Source: an uncultured Lachnospiraceae bacterium (lineage in GTDB: Bacteria > Bacillota > Clostridia > Lachnospirales > Lachnospiraceae). From it: DNA of 64,000 bases. Below are positions 1 to 6,681 of the stretch, in pieces. Each line of letters starts with the position of its first letter. Position 1 is the first letter of the stretch. The translations under genes were made by a program, and so were the position numbers. The notes below the pieces were generated by a model. The model worked only from the letters and a program-made list of their open reading frames with translations. It did not search any database and was not told the DNA's origin. The stretch covers positions 1 to 64,000 of the forward strand of contig CAJTXA010000005.1 in the NCBI GenBank assembly GCA_910579865.1, in the 5' to 3' direction.

Positions 1-69
1 GTGGTGGATTTGATGATTACCACCATTGCCGCCACAAGCGACAGCTTAAACATCACATGGAAAATCTGA
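1..69 (+). CDS. Possible C-terminal end of a gene entering from the left edge
   Basis: Frame 1 is open from the first base to a TGA at 67-69 and would give a 22-residue C-terminus rich in Ile, Thr, Ala and Ser. The stretch is clearly more GC-rich than the sequence after it, and its stop codon lies inside a perfect inverted repeat. It could be the tail of a mobile-element gene. It is too short to assign to a family and could be chance. Confidence 0.2.
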   Translation: MVDLMITTIAATSDSLNITWKI

Positions 70-92
70 CGGGCATATCAGCACCCGTCAGA
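65..92 (+). terminator. Hairpin at the end of the left-edge reading frame
   Basis: A perfect 9-bp inverted repeat: arm TCTGACGGG at 65-73 and its complement at 84-92, with a 10-nt loop. It overlaps the stop codon of the plus-strand frame. No U-run follows on either strand, so it is a weak terminator candidate and may instead be an element-end structure. Confidence 0.35.
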
Positions 93-131
93 CCGTTACC
101 TTGTGTAGTCCCTTGTAAACTGTACTTTACC

Positions 132-788
132 TCACACAAGAAATTTTTCTGCCAAATAGAAAGCAAATCTTTGGGCTCCTTTTCCATCCACAAGTTTCTG
201 CATTGCAGCACTTCTCTTTTTTCTTACATTCACATCTTTTGATAACAGTTTTATCTGTTCTATTATATTTTTTATACAATCTTTTTTATCATTACGAATA
301 TCTCCCGCCCAAGGAATGATTCCATCCTCAGAAACTGTCTGTGCAATTTCAAGTTGATTATCTGCCATAGTATATACAATAGATGGAATTCCACTTGCAC
401 ATAATTCATATATTGTCACCCCACCAGCCGTTACAGCAAGATCACACTCTCTCATATAGTCAGAAATATTAGGAATGTTTACTAATAAATGAATATTTTG
501 GTTTAATTCACATTCCATTTTTAATTCCTCCATTTGTTTGTGAAATCAGCCAGCTACTACATAATATTCAAACTGATAAAACCAATGTTGTTTTTTTAAT
601 TCATACAATAAATTCCCAAGAATATTATAAGCATCGGTTCCACCTGAAGTTATTAAAATTTTATCTGGTTTCTCTTTTATTTCTCGCACTACATTTTGAA
701 ACTCTTCCCTTAGTGGCACATAAAGACTTCCAAGTAAAAATAGCGTAGAATAGCCTGCCCTTTGGTAAATTTCTTTATAGTTATATTT
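132..788 (-). pseudogene. pseG: Decayed pseG: UDP-2,4-diacetamido-2,4,6-trideoxy-beta-L-altropyranose hydrolase, C-terminal part
   Basis: The translation matches the C-terminal two thirds of PseG, the UDP-sugar hydrolase of pseudaminic acid synthesis. Visible motifs are SLYVPLREEF, then ILITSGGTDAYN, then DLAVTAGGVTIYELCA and a late DNQ. The N-terminal nucleotide-binding region is absent: an in-frame TAA at 789-791 precedes the first recognisable residues. A further in-frame TGA at 546-548 cuts the sequence right after VVAG. Only the last 133 codons (ATG at 533) are open, without a good ribosome site. No other pseudaminic acid gene lies in the window, so this is a remnant of a lost surface-glycan or flagellin-glycosylation locus. 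Confidence 0.75.
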
Positions 789-838
789 TTAGATGAATAA
801 TTATTTCTGCCAAAAAAAGTAAATTATATAAAAACAGT

Positions 839-912
839 TAAAAATTTTCAAAAAAAGAAAAAATACTAAACTTTTTCTGACGACAATTTTGACGATTTAT
901 TCTCTAAAAAAA
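839..912. repeat. AT-rich repeat with tandem TGACGR boxes, copy A
   Basis: An AT-rich block holds TGACGA at 879-884 and again at 891-896, exactly 12 bp apart, followed by a TTTATT stretch. A closely similar block of nearly the same length lies at 55558-55630 with the same 12-bp spacing. No gene overlaps it. It could be a regulator site (two direct half-sites one helical turn apart) or debris of a shared mobile element. Confidence 0.45.
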
Positions 913-959
913 TAAACCATACCATAACTGTTTTTCCTAACCTGTCAATAGCAAGTTTC

Positions 960-1182
960 CTACATTTCAGCAGCTCCATAAACATCTACATTACTAATAA
1001 ACTCTTCCAAATCCCTTTTCCTTACAATAAAAGAGCAGATCCAATAAACTAGGATATATCTCACAAGTTCATTGACTCTGCACAATGACTGACTCAATAA
1101 TAATTACTATCTGTAAATCTCTTACATCTCTTAAAGCACTTTGGACAAAACACCTTATCCATTCGGCTGAGTCTACATCCAT
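960..1182 (-). pseudogene. Frameshifted small gene, family not recognised
   Basis: An ATG at 1180-1182 sits 6 nt after an ideal GGAGG site and opens a 37-codon frame starting MDVDSAEWIRCFVQ that stops at 1069-1071. A second frame overlaps its end and runs to a stop at 960-962. It reads VNELVRYILVYWIC, then KRDLEEFISNVDVYG. Joined by one frameshift near 1080 they would make a protein of about 70 residues. The strong ribosome site suggests that a real gene was here. The downstream genes DUF4180 and tetR read in the same direction, but 1182 lies beyond the end of the DUF4180 gene. I do not recognise the family. Confidence 0.4.
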
Positions 1183-1228
1183 ATGTTACCTCCTGTAAAT
1201 CAGCGTTTGTAACTATCTCTTTTTTTAT

Positions 1229-1600
1229 TTACTTAGCACATCCACAAAGCTTGTCAACAGCAAGAGAAGCAGTAGGCTGAAAGTAAATATCCTTTCCATT
1301 ATTACTTTCATACATAAAATTCTTTAATGGTTTACTTGTATATTTTGAAAAATCGCCATATATCGCAAATCTCACGTCATAGTTGATAAATTTTTGTAAT
1401 ATTTCTCCTGCCAGACAAGTACTTAAGACAAAAAAATCATTCACAATAGCCTCTTTATTTATAACAATATTTGTGCAGCCCGTTTCATATCTTATAGTCA
1501 TAACCAAATCTAAAGCTGACTGGACATCTGTAATCAGCAATCTGTCACTATTCACAACTACAACCTCTATATTATTTCTCTTTATAACTCCTGTTTTCAT
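1229..1600 (-). CDS. DUF4180 domain protein
   Basis: A 123-residue protein matching the DUF4180 family over its whole length. The typical core is visible: LLITDVQSALDLVMTIRYE, then INKEAIVNDFF, then AGEILQKFINYDVRFAIYGDF. The fold and biochemical role are unknown. It follows the TetR-type gene by 13 nt on the same strand, the usual arrangement for this family, so the two are almost certainly co-transcribed and under TetR control. The start ATG has a CAGGAGG ribosome site. There is no signal peptide or membrane segment, so a cytoplasmic protein is expected. Confidence 0.85.
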   Translation of the reverse strand: MKTGVIKRNNIEVVVVNSDRLLITDVQSALDLVMTIRYETGCTNIVINKEAIVNDFFVLSTCLAGEILQKFINYDVRFAIYGDFSKYTSKPLKNFMYESNNGKDIYFQPTASLAVDKLCGCAK

Positions 1601-1613
1601 TTTCTACCTCCTG

Positions 1614-2192
1614 TTATTCATATAAATTGTCAATCAAATTGTCAACCATAAAATCAAACGTTTCCAAGTGATTGTGTGGAAGAATATCCTTATTTTTGAC
1701 ATTCATAATCAAAGAATAAATAACTGACATCGCCAAATCCGTATCAACCTTAAACTTTAAATACGATTGTCTTAAAAAAAGCTGTTGGCTCATACGATTA
1801 GATTCCTCAATTTTTCTTACCTGTTCCTCTGATAACTTATTCATTAAAATTATAAAATCTGCACTATCTGAATCATACAAAAAATTGTTTTTATCATATT
1901 CTCGATAAATAATCTTTAAGGCTTCTGCAACACCATATTTATCTCTGTGCTTTTCGATTACCTTAGACGCCATATTGCAGATTTGTTCTTGCACAGAACA
2001 CAATACCTCACAAAAAAGTGCCTCTTTTGATTCAAAAAAAAGATAAAATGCCCCCTTTGAGATACCTACCTGTTTACAAAGATCATCAACACTTGTTTTT
2101 CTATAGCCGTACTGTGTCCAGTTCTTCTTACAGGCTTCTTGAAAATTTCTTTTTATATTCTCTTTTTCTCGTTCCGTAAAACTTCTTGCCAT
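1614..2192 (-). CDS. TetR/AcrR family transcriptional regulator
   Basis: 192 residues with an N-terminal TetR helix-turn-helix (about 10-57): TSVDDLCKQVGISKGAFYLFF followed by ESKEALF. The C-terminal ligand-binding half is all-helical and too diverged to name a ligand. It probably represses its own operon with the DUF4180 gene 13 nt downstream. An inverted repeat lies just before its start codon and directly downstream of a good sigma-A promoter. The length is normal for the family. Confidence 0.9.
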   Translation of the reverse strand: MARSFTEREKENIKRNFQEACKKNWTQYGYRKTSVDDLCKQVGISKGAFYLFFESKEALFCEVLCSVQEQICNMASKVIEKHRDKYGVAEALKIIYREYDKNNFLYDSDSADFIILMNKLSEEQVRKIEESNRMSQQLFLRQSYLKFKVDTDLAMSVIYSLIMNVKNKDILPHNHLETFDFMVDNLIDNLYE

Positions 2193-2208
2193 ATCGTCTT
2201 CTCCCTTC

Positions 2209-2236
2209 TATGACTTAAAACACTATTTGAGTCATA
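2209..2236. promoter_or_regulatory. Likely TetR operator
   Basis: The inverted repeat TATGACT (2209-2215) / AGTCATA (2230-2236) has perfect 7-bp arms and further symmetry inside (TATGACTTAAAA against TATGACTCAAAT). It lies between the -10 box at 2240-2245 and the tetR start codon at 2192, so bound protein would block transcription. Autoregulation is inferred from this position. Confidence 0.7.
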
Positions 2237-2239
2237 AGT

Positions 2240-2268
2240 ATAATATGCCCTACATCCATAAAAGTCAA
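2240..2268 (-). promoter_or_regulatory. Sigma-A promoter of tetR-DUF4180
   Basis: On the minus strand the -35 box TTGACT (2268-2263) and the -10 box TATTAT (2245-2240) are separated by 17 bp. The start point would fall inside or at the edge of the inverted repeat at 2209-2236. Confidence 0.7.
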
Positions 2269-2380
2269 GAAATATTTTCAAAAATATACTACCGCATTAT
2301 CAAATCAAAAAATAGCAATATTTTTAAAACCTGCCACCTATATAAGGACACACTTAACTAACATACTTATGTTTACAGCA

Positions 2381-2513
2381 GAACGAAATAGGAGGGTCTA
2401 TGAAAGGTCATATTTCCCGTCGGCACTTAGGCACTGTATTTTAGTGCCTTAGTGTCCGCTACGAGGAAATCCTAAGCGCAAGCGGGCCTGGAATAGACCC
2501 TCCTATTTCGTTT
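2381..2513. ncRNA. Candidate structured RNA closed by a perfect 20-bp stem
   Basis: A perfect 20-bp inverted repeat (2382-2401 with 2493-2512) encloses a second helix, ATTTCC 2412-2417 with GGAAAT 2465-2470. Inside that is a third, long imperfect hairpin at about 2421-2456 built on AGGCACT/AGTGCCT. A small CGCAAGCG-type loop lies near 2477-2484. The block is GC-rich inside a very AT-rich intergenic region and has no reading frame of note. Nested helices of this kind suggest a noncoding RNA; a palindromic mini-element is the alternative. The strand is not determined and I cannot place it in a named RNA family. Confidence 0.5.
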
Positions 2514-2659
2514 TGCGTCCGCATAAGCCCCCCTAGATTCAACAATTTTTTAAACCAACCTCTTTATTCTCCAATTCTCCCAAAAAACAGTCATTTTTTC
2601 TCAATCAAAAGAATTCACTCTATCCTTTTGCCCTTCCCTATAAGCACCTACTTTTATTT

Positions 2660-2703
2660 TTTCTTAAAATAAAAATACCGGAACGAAATTACTCCCGTTC
2701 CGG
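2660..2703 (-). terminator. Rho-independent terminator
   Basis: The stem CCGGAACG (2678-2685) pairs with CGTTCCGG (2696-2703). On the minus strand it is followed by a T-rich run. No gene ends directly before it. It is a second stop downstream of the MCP operon, whose own terminator is at 2985-3022, or it ends an unseen small RNA. The 2704-2984 interval shows no convincing gene. Confidence 0.6.
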
Positions 2704-2984
2704 CATTGTCTATACATAGAGCAGCCTGATAAAACCATGTATTTTATCACCCAAAAAAACTGTCTGACTACCTGTAAAAAAACTACGGCTGCATATTTTA
2801 TGTATAGTACCCTGTTATTTTGCAAAAACTTATTCTATTTTCATCAGACTTGGTTGATACATTTTTATTCTATGCAAGTTTTCCAAAAATGTTCCATCTC
2901 TTTTAAAATTCCCAAATATTTCTTCTTCTATTTCTCTCTATTTTTCGATAAATTAAAAATGTAGTATTAAATTTATTTATCCCT

Positions 2985-3022
2985 TAAAAAGCACTTGAAC
3001 ACCCATCTGGCATATCAAGTGC
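2985..3022 (-). terminator. Terminator of the FIST-MCP operon
   Basis: GCACTTG (2991-2997) pairs with CAAGTGC (3016-3022). On the minus strand it is followed by CTTTTTAAGGG. It lies a few bases after the MCP stop codon. Confidence 0.75.
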
Positions 3023-3028
3023 CGAATT

Positions 3029-4003
3029 TTACAAATTTTTATTTGTTTTTCCTTCTATCGCAATATATTCTGCAAGTGGCTCAATCTGACAAAGCAAATT
3101 TCGAATTTCTTCCAATATCGCTGCCTTTTTTCCATCACTCTCTTCAATATCCTCAATTGATTTTAAAACCTTATCATAATGTGACTTTGACAACACTACA
3201 AAGTCAGAAATTCCTTCTATCTTTTTACGTGAAACAGAAATCGCATCTGAAATATCATTCTGTACCTGATTTACTTCATCTGTCTGTTTCTTAATTGCTT
3301 CAAAAATTTCATGTGTTGCATCTACATTTTTTTCATTTTCTTCCAATGCTGTTTTTGCCTGTACTAAAGAAGTACTTAACTCTTCTGTTTCTACTTCCAC
3401 ATGAGCAATACTTTCATTAACTACACCAACTAACTTTTTTATTTGCTCTGCAAGCCCTGTTACCTGTCCGGCAACAACCGAAAATCCTCTTCCCTGTTCT
3501 CCTGCTCGTGCTGCCTCAATTGAAGCATTTAATGCCAACATATTGGTTTTATTTGCTACAGCAATAATGCTTTTTGTACAGTTTTTAATCTCATTAATCG
3601 CTGTTAAAAGTGCATCAAATGTTTGATCCATAAAATAAAACTTTTCTGTTACCTTCTTAGAATCCTTCTTTAGCTGTTCCACCTGTTCTTGTGCCTGTTC
3701 AACTGACAAAATAATATCACTTCGTACATTTTGAAAAGAATCGGCTGCATCAGAAATTCCACAAAACATATTTCCAAATTCACTAATATGACTACTTAAG
3801 CCATCTACTTCCTGCAAAACTGCCTGAAATGCTTCTTTAATTTCTAAAATCTGTTTGGAGGTAATTACCTCTTCTTCTGACAATTTATCATACTGATGAT
3901 CCATATATTGTTTTGTATAAACAATAGGATAAACCTGCTCTTTTAGATCAACCGATTTTTCTTCTTGTTTTTCCGCTTCTGTCTTTTTTAAAAATAATTT
4001 CAT
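3029..4003 (-). CDS. Soluble methyl-accepting chemotaxis protein
   Basis: 324 residues. The second half is the MCP signalling coiled coil (PF00015) with the conserved hairpin tip NKTNMLALNASIEAA then RAGEQGRGFSVVA at about 151-178, which binds CheA/CheW. There is no signal peptide, membrane segment or HAMP domain, so this is a cytoplasmic receptor. The first 120 residues are a helical region of unknown input. It starts 15 nt after the FIST gene stops and has a GAGGTGAATGG ribosome site, so the two are co-expressed. The natural inference is that the FIST protein is its sensory partner. Confidence 0.9.
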   Translation of the reverse strand: MKLFLKKTEAEKQEEKSVDLKEQVYPIVYTKQYMDHQYDKLSEEEVITSKQILEIKEAFQAVLQEVDGLSSHISEFGNMFCGISDAADSFQNVRSDIILSVEQAQEQVEQLKKDSKKVTEKFYFMDQTFDALLTAINEIKNCTKSIIAVANKTNMLALNASIEAARAGEQGRGFSVVAGQVTGLAEQIKKLVGVVNESIAHVEVETEELSTSLVQAKTALEENEKNVDATHEIFEAIKKQTDEVNQVQNDISDAISVSRKKIEGISDFVVLSKSHYDKVLKSIEDIEESDGKKAAILEEIRNLLCQIEPLAEYIAIEGKTNKNL

Positions 4004-4018
4004 CCATTCACCTCTTGT

Positions 4019-5080
4019 CTACTCAAATACCACACAGGAAAAGGTCTGATTCGTATGCTGTCCATTATAATGTTCTCCTAATCCAATCAATCCTGCATGA
4101 GCACCTAATCTTCCCATTTGTTCAAAATACTTCCCTGTATAATGATTCTGCTGAAATAACAGATAGCGGAACAAACAATTCACTGAAAAAATTCCAGATA
4201 TTCGTTTAAAATCCTTTTGAATTCCTGCCACGGTCTCCTTTACAATCTGATCAATTTCTCCAATCTGCAAAAAATAAATGACATCTTTTGGAAACACTTT
4301 TCGATAGCAAAAATATGCTTGATTTCCAGCATCTCCTTTTAATGATACAATATAGGTTTCATTTCCAATAATACGTCCAAGTGGATTGACAAATGTTTGC
4401 TGTCCAATTTTGTCTGGCGTTACATTACATTCCCTTGTATAAACTTTTTGAAATGGTTCCCCATTTAATTCACAAATTATATCTTTTTCTGGAATCGCTT
4501 TTGTAACAATATATCGCTTCTCTGTTTTTATATATAAATTCTCTTTATAAACCTTTACTTTTCCAGATAGGTTTCTTATAATTGCATAAGCACAAGCATC
4601 AAAATATACCTTTCCATTTGCACTAACCAAACCTTCCCATGCCGTTCCACCAGTAAGTTGAATCCGCCGTTTTCCTAATACAGTTTTCATTGTTGTAAGA
4701 ACACATTCATCATTACTACTACAAAAATCAATACATACTACGTTATCTGAACTACCGCCTACTTGGCTGACATCCTGCTCAAATTGCCGGATTCTTCTAA
4801 TTGGCATCTTAGATACTTCTGTTAAAACATTCGCTGCTGCTGCAACTCCTTCACAAAAAGCTGTTATTAAAATTCCTTTTTCCAATGCCTGTGTTCCCCC
4901 ATAACTTTGTCCAACACAGCCAATACTTGGAACCCCAGGATAAAGTTGCTCTAATTCCTCTACCTTACTTTGAAACAACTCCTTTTCACTAACACACATA
5001 ATGATCAAATTTGGAGCATGTAATCCTTTTACTGCCTCTTTTAAATCACAGCTCCTACTTATTCCTACAAATTGTTTCAT
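4019..5080 (-). CDS. FIST domain sensory protein
   Basis: 353 residues with FIST_N (about 20-200) and FIST_C (about 210-330). Recognisable parts are PGVPSIGCVGQSYGG near the start and the C-terminal LFQQNHYTGKYFEQMG then GEHYNGQHTNQTF. FIST domains are predicted small-ligand (amino-acid) sensors that accompany signal-transduction modules; a ligand has not been shown for this protein. It lies between the carbamate kinase-like gene (40 nt upstream) and the MCP (15 nt downstream) on one strand. It has no membrane segment and so should be cytoplasmic, feeding the soluble MCP. Confidence 0.85.
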   Translation of the reverse strand: MKQFVGISRSCDLKEAVKGLHAPNLIIMCVSEKELFQSKVEELEQLYPGVPSIGCVGQSYGGTQALEKGILITAFCEGVAAAANVLTEVSKMPIRRIRQFEQDVSQVGGSSDNVVCIDFCSSNDECVLTTMKTVLGKRRIQLTGGTAWEGLVSANGKVYFDACAYAIIRNLSGKVKVYKENLYIKTEKRYIVTKAIPEKDIICELNGEPFQKVYTRECNVTPDKIGQQTFVNPLGRIIGNETYIVSLKGDAGNQAYFCYRKVFPKDVIYFLQIGEIDQIVKETVAGIQKDFKRISGIFSVNCLFRYLLFQQNHYTGKYFEQMGRLGAHAGLIGLGEHYNGQHTNQTFSCVVFE

Positions 5081-5120
5081 CCTTTCTTCCTTTCTATTTC
5101 TACCAACATACTATCCTCAC

Positions 5121-6050
5121 TTAAATAATTACTGTTCCAGCTCGTCCATCCAATGCATCTAATGCATCTCTTAACTCAGCAATAATTGCTTTTCTTTTCG
5201 GTGCAGCAGAAACAAATTCAACAGCCGCTTCTATTTTAGGAAGCATAGTATCAATTCCAAACTGTCCCTCTTGGATATATTGTTCCGCTTCTTTTACTGT
5301 AATCTGATCCAAAGCAACTTGATTTTCTTTGCCAAAATTCAAATATACTTTATCAATTTCAGTTAAAATCAACAACACATCATATCCAAGAAGATGTGCC
5401 ATTTTTGCGGCAGCCATATCCTTTTCAATAATCGCACTTGCTCCACGAAGCTTTGTTCCTTGCTGAAGCACAGGGACACCTCCACCTCCACAGGCAATCA
5501 CAACCTGCCCTGCATCAGCAAGTACACGAACCGCATCAATCTCAAAAATATCTACTGGTCTTGGAGCCGATACCACTCTTTTGTAGCCATCTTCTACTTC
5601 AATCACATGATTTCCCTTTGCTATTTCTTCTTCCGCTTCTTCCTTGTCCATCAATCGTCCAATTATCTTAGAGGGCCTGCTAAATGCCTTATCAAAGGGA
5701 TCTACACTTGTTTGCGTGATTAATGTTACTACTGTTTTAAAAATTCCTCGATTTAAAAGTTCTGTACGTACTTCATTCTGTAAATCATAACCAATATACC
5801 CTTGGCTTAACGCTCCACATACTGCCATTGGTGCAGTAGTATACTCTGGTTCTAAATGACTAAGTTCTGTCATAGCTGCCCGTAACATCCCTACTTGAGA
5901 AGCATTACTATGTGTAATAACTATCTGATATTTTTCCTCAATTAAATCTGCTAAATATCGAGCCGCATTTACAACCGCTGCCTTTTGTTCTGGTAAAGTT
6001 TTTCCAATTGCATTTCGCCCCAATGCAACAACAACTCTCTCCTTTTTCAT
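5121..6050 (-). CDS. arcC: Carbamate kinase-like amino acid kinase
   Basis: 309 residues of the amino-acid-kinase fold, close to carbamate kinase, which makes ATP from carbamoyl phosphate and ADP. I chose the ATG at 6050 (MKKERVVVALG) because GGAGG lies 7 nt upstream; an open frame continues to 6107 without a better site. Two signature segments differ from the textbook enzyme: ALGRNAIG in place of ALGGNA, and HSNASQVGM in place of HGNGPQVG. The later ACGGGGVPV and ILTEIDKVYLNFG segments fit the family well. No arginine deiminase or ornithine transcarbamylase gene is nearby. It heads the FIST-MCP operon and is followed downstream on the chromosome by unlinked genes. Confidence 0.8.
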   Translation of the reverse strand: MKKERVVVALGRNAIGKTLPEQKAAVVNAARYLADLIEEKYQIVITHSNASQVGMLRAAMTELSHLEPEYTTAPMAVCGALSQGYIGYDLQNEVRTELLNRGIFKTVVTLITQTSVDPFDKAFSRPSKIIGRLMDKEEAEEEIAKGNHVIEVEDGYKRVVSAPRPVDIFEIDAVRVLADAGQVVIACGGGGVPVLQQGTKLRGASAIIEKDMAAAKMAHLLGYDVLLILTEIDKVYLNFGKENQVALDQITVKEAEQYIQEGQFGIDTMLPKIEAAVEFVSAAPKRKAIIAELRDALDALDGRAGTVII

Positions 6051-6184
6051 AAAAACCTCCATTCGCCCAAACCCCATTGTACTTCTTTTTCTTCTATTGA
6101 CTACCAATTTAAGACTATTGTACCATAAATTTTTTAAATATACTACTAAATTGTTATTATTTTACTTTCAATTATATCCAAAAA

Positions 6185-6346
6185 TTATGTCATTAGAAAA
6201 CCAAAGGCAGTTCTGATTGTAACTGTTCCTCCATTTGATCTCCTGCAACAATAGGAATAAATATAAATAGATAAAAACAGTAATCCTATTGGAACAAATC
6301 CAAATACCATCCCCATAATAATATCTGTTTTATCTCCTCTCATCAT
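6185..6346 (-). CDS. Possible 53-residue membrane peptide
   Basis: An ATG at 6344-6346 opens a frame MMRGDKTDIIMGMVFGF then a hydrophobic stretch (PIGLLFLSIYIYSYCC) and a basic tail, stopping at 6185-6187. One membrane helix is evident. There is no clear ribosome site, and the surrounding 6051-6680 region otherwise holds no gene. It may be a remnant of a transporter or chance. Beyond it only the terminator at 6532-6575 is recognisable. Confidence 0.25.
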   Translation of the reverse strand: MMRGDKTDIIMGMVFGFVPIGLLFLSIYIYSYCCRRSNGGTVTIRTAFGFLMT

Positions 6347-6529
6347 CTGTCATGCAAGATATGATATAAAATATTCCTATATACAAAAAACCAAAACTCA
6401 GGTTGTAAGTAATACTACGTATTTCCATTTAAAAAAAATTATAAAAGAAATTTATAGAATAGATTATAACACAAAATAATCCAAAAAAGAGTAAAGTTTA
6501 TCACTATATTATCGTTTTATCTTAAGGGA

Positions 6530-6575
6530 ACAAAAAATAGGACTGATTTCAATATCAATCTTTAATCAGTCCCTA
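6530..6575 (-). terminator. Terminator of carAB
   Basis: AGGACTGATT (6539-6548) pairs with AATCAGTCCCT (6564-6574). On the minus strand the stem is followed by ATTTTTTG. It lies about 100 nt beyond the carB stop. Confidence 0.75.
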
Positions 6576-6681
6576 TTATACCATATTATTTGAAATATAG
6601 ATTTTAGCTGCCTTTGATAAATTATAAATCAACCAATTTTTCTATCCTATCAATAAAATTAAATTTATTGATTACCATATA

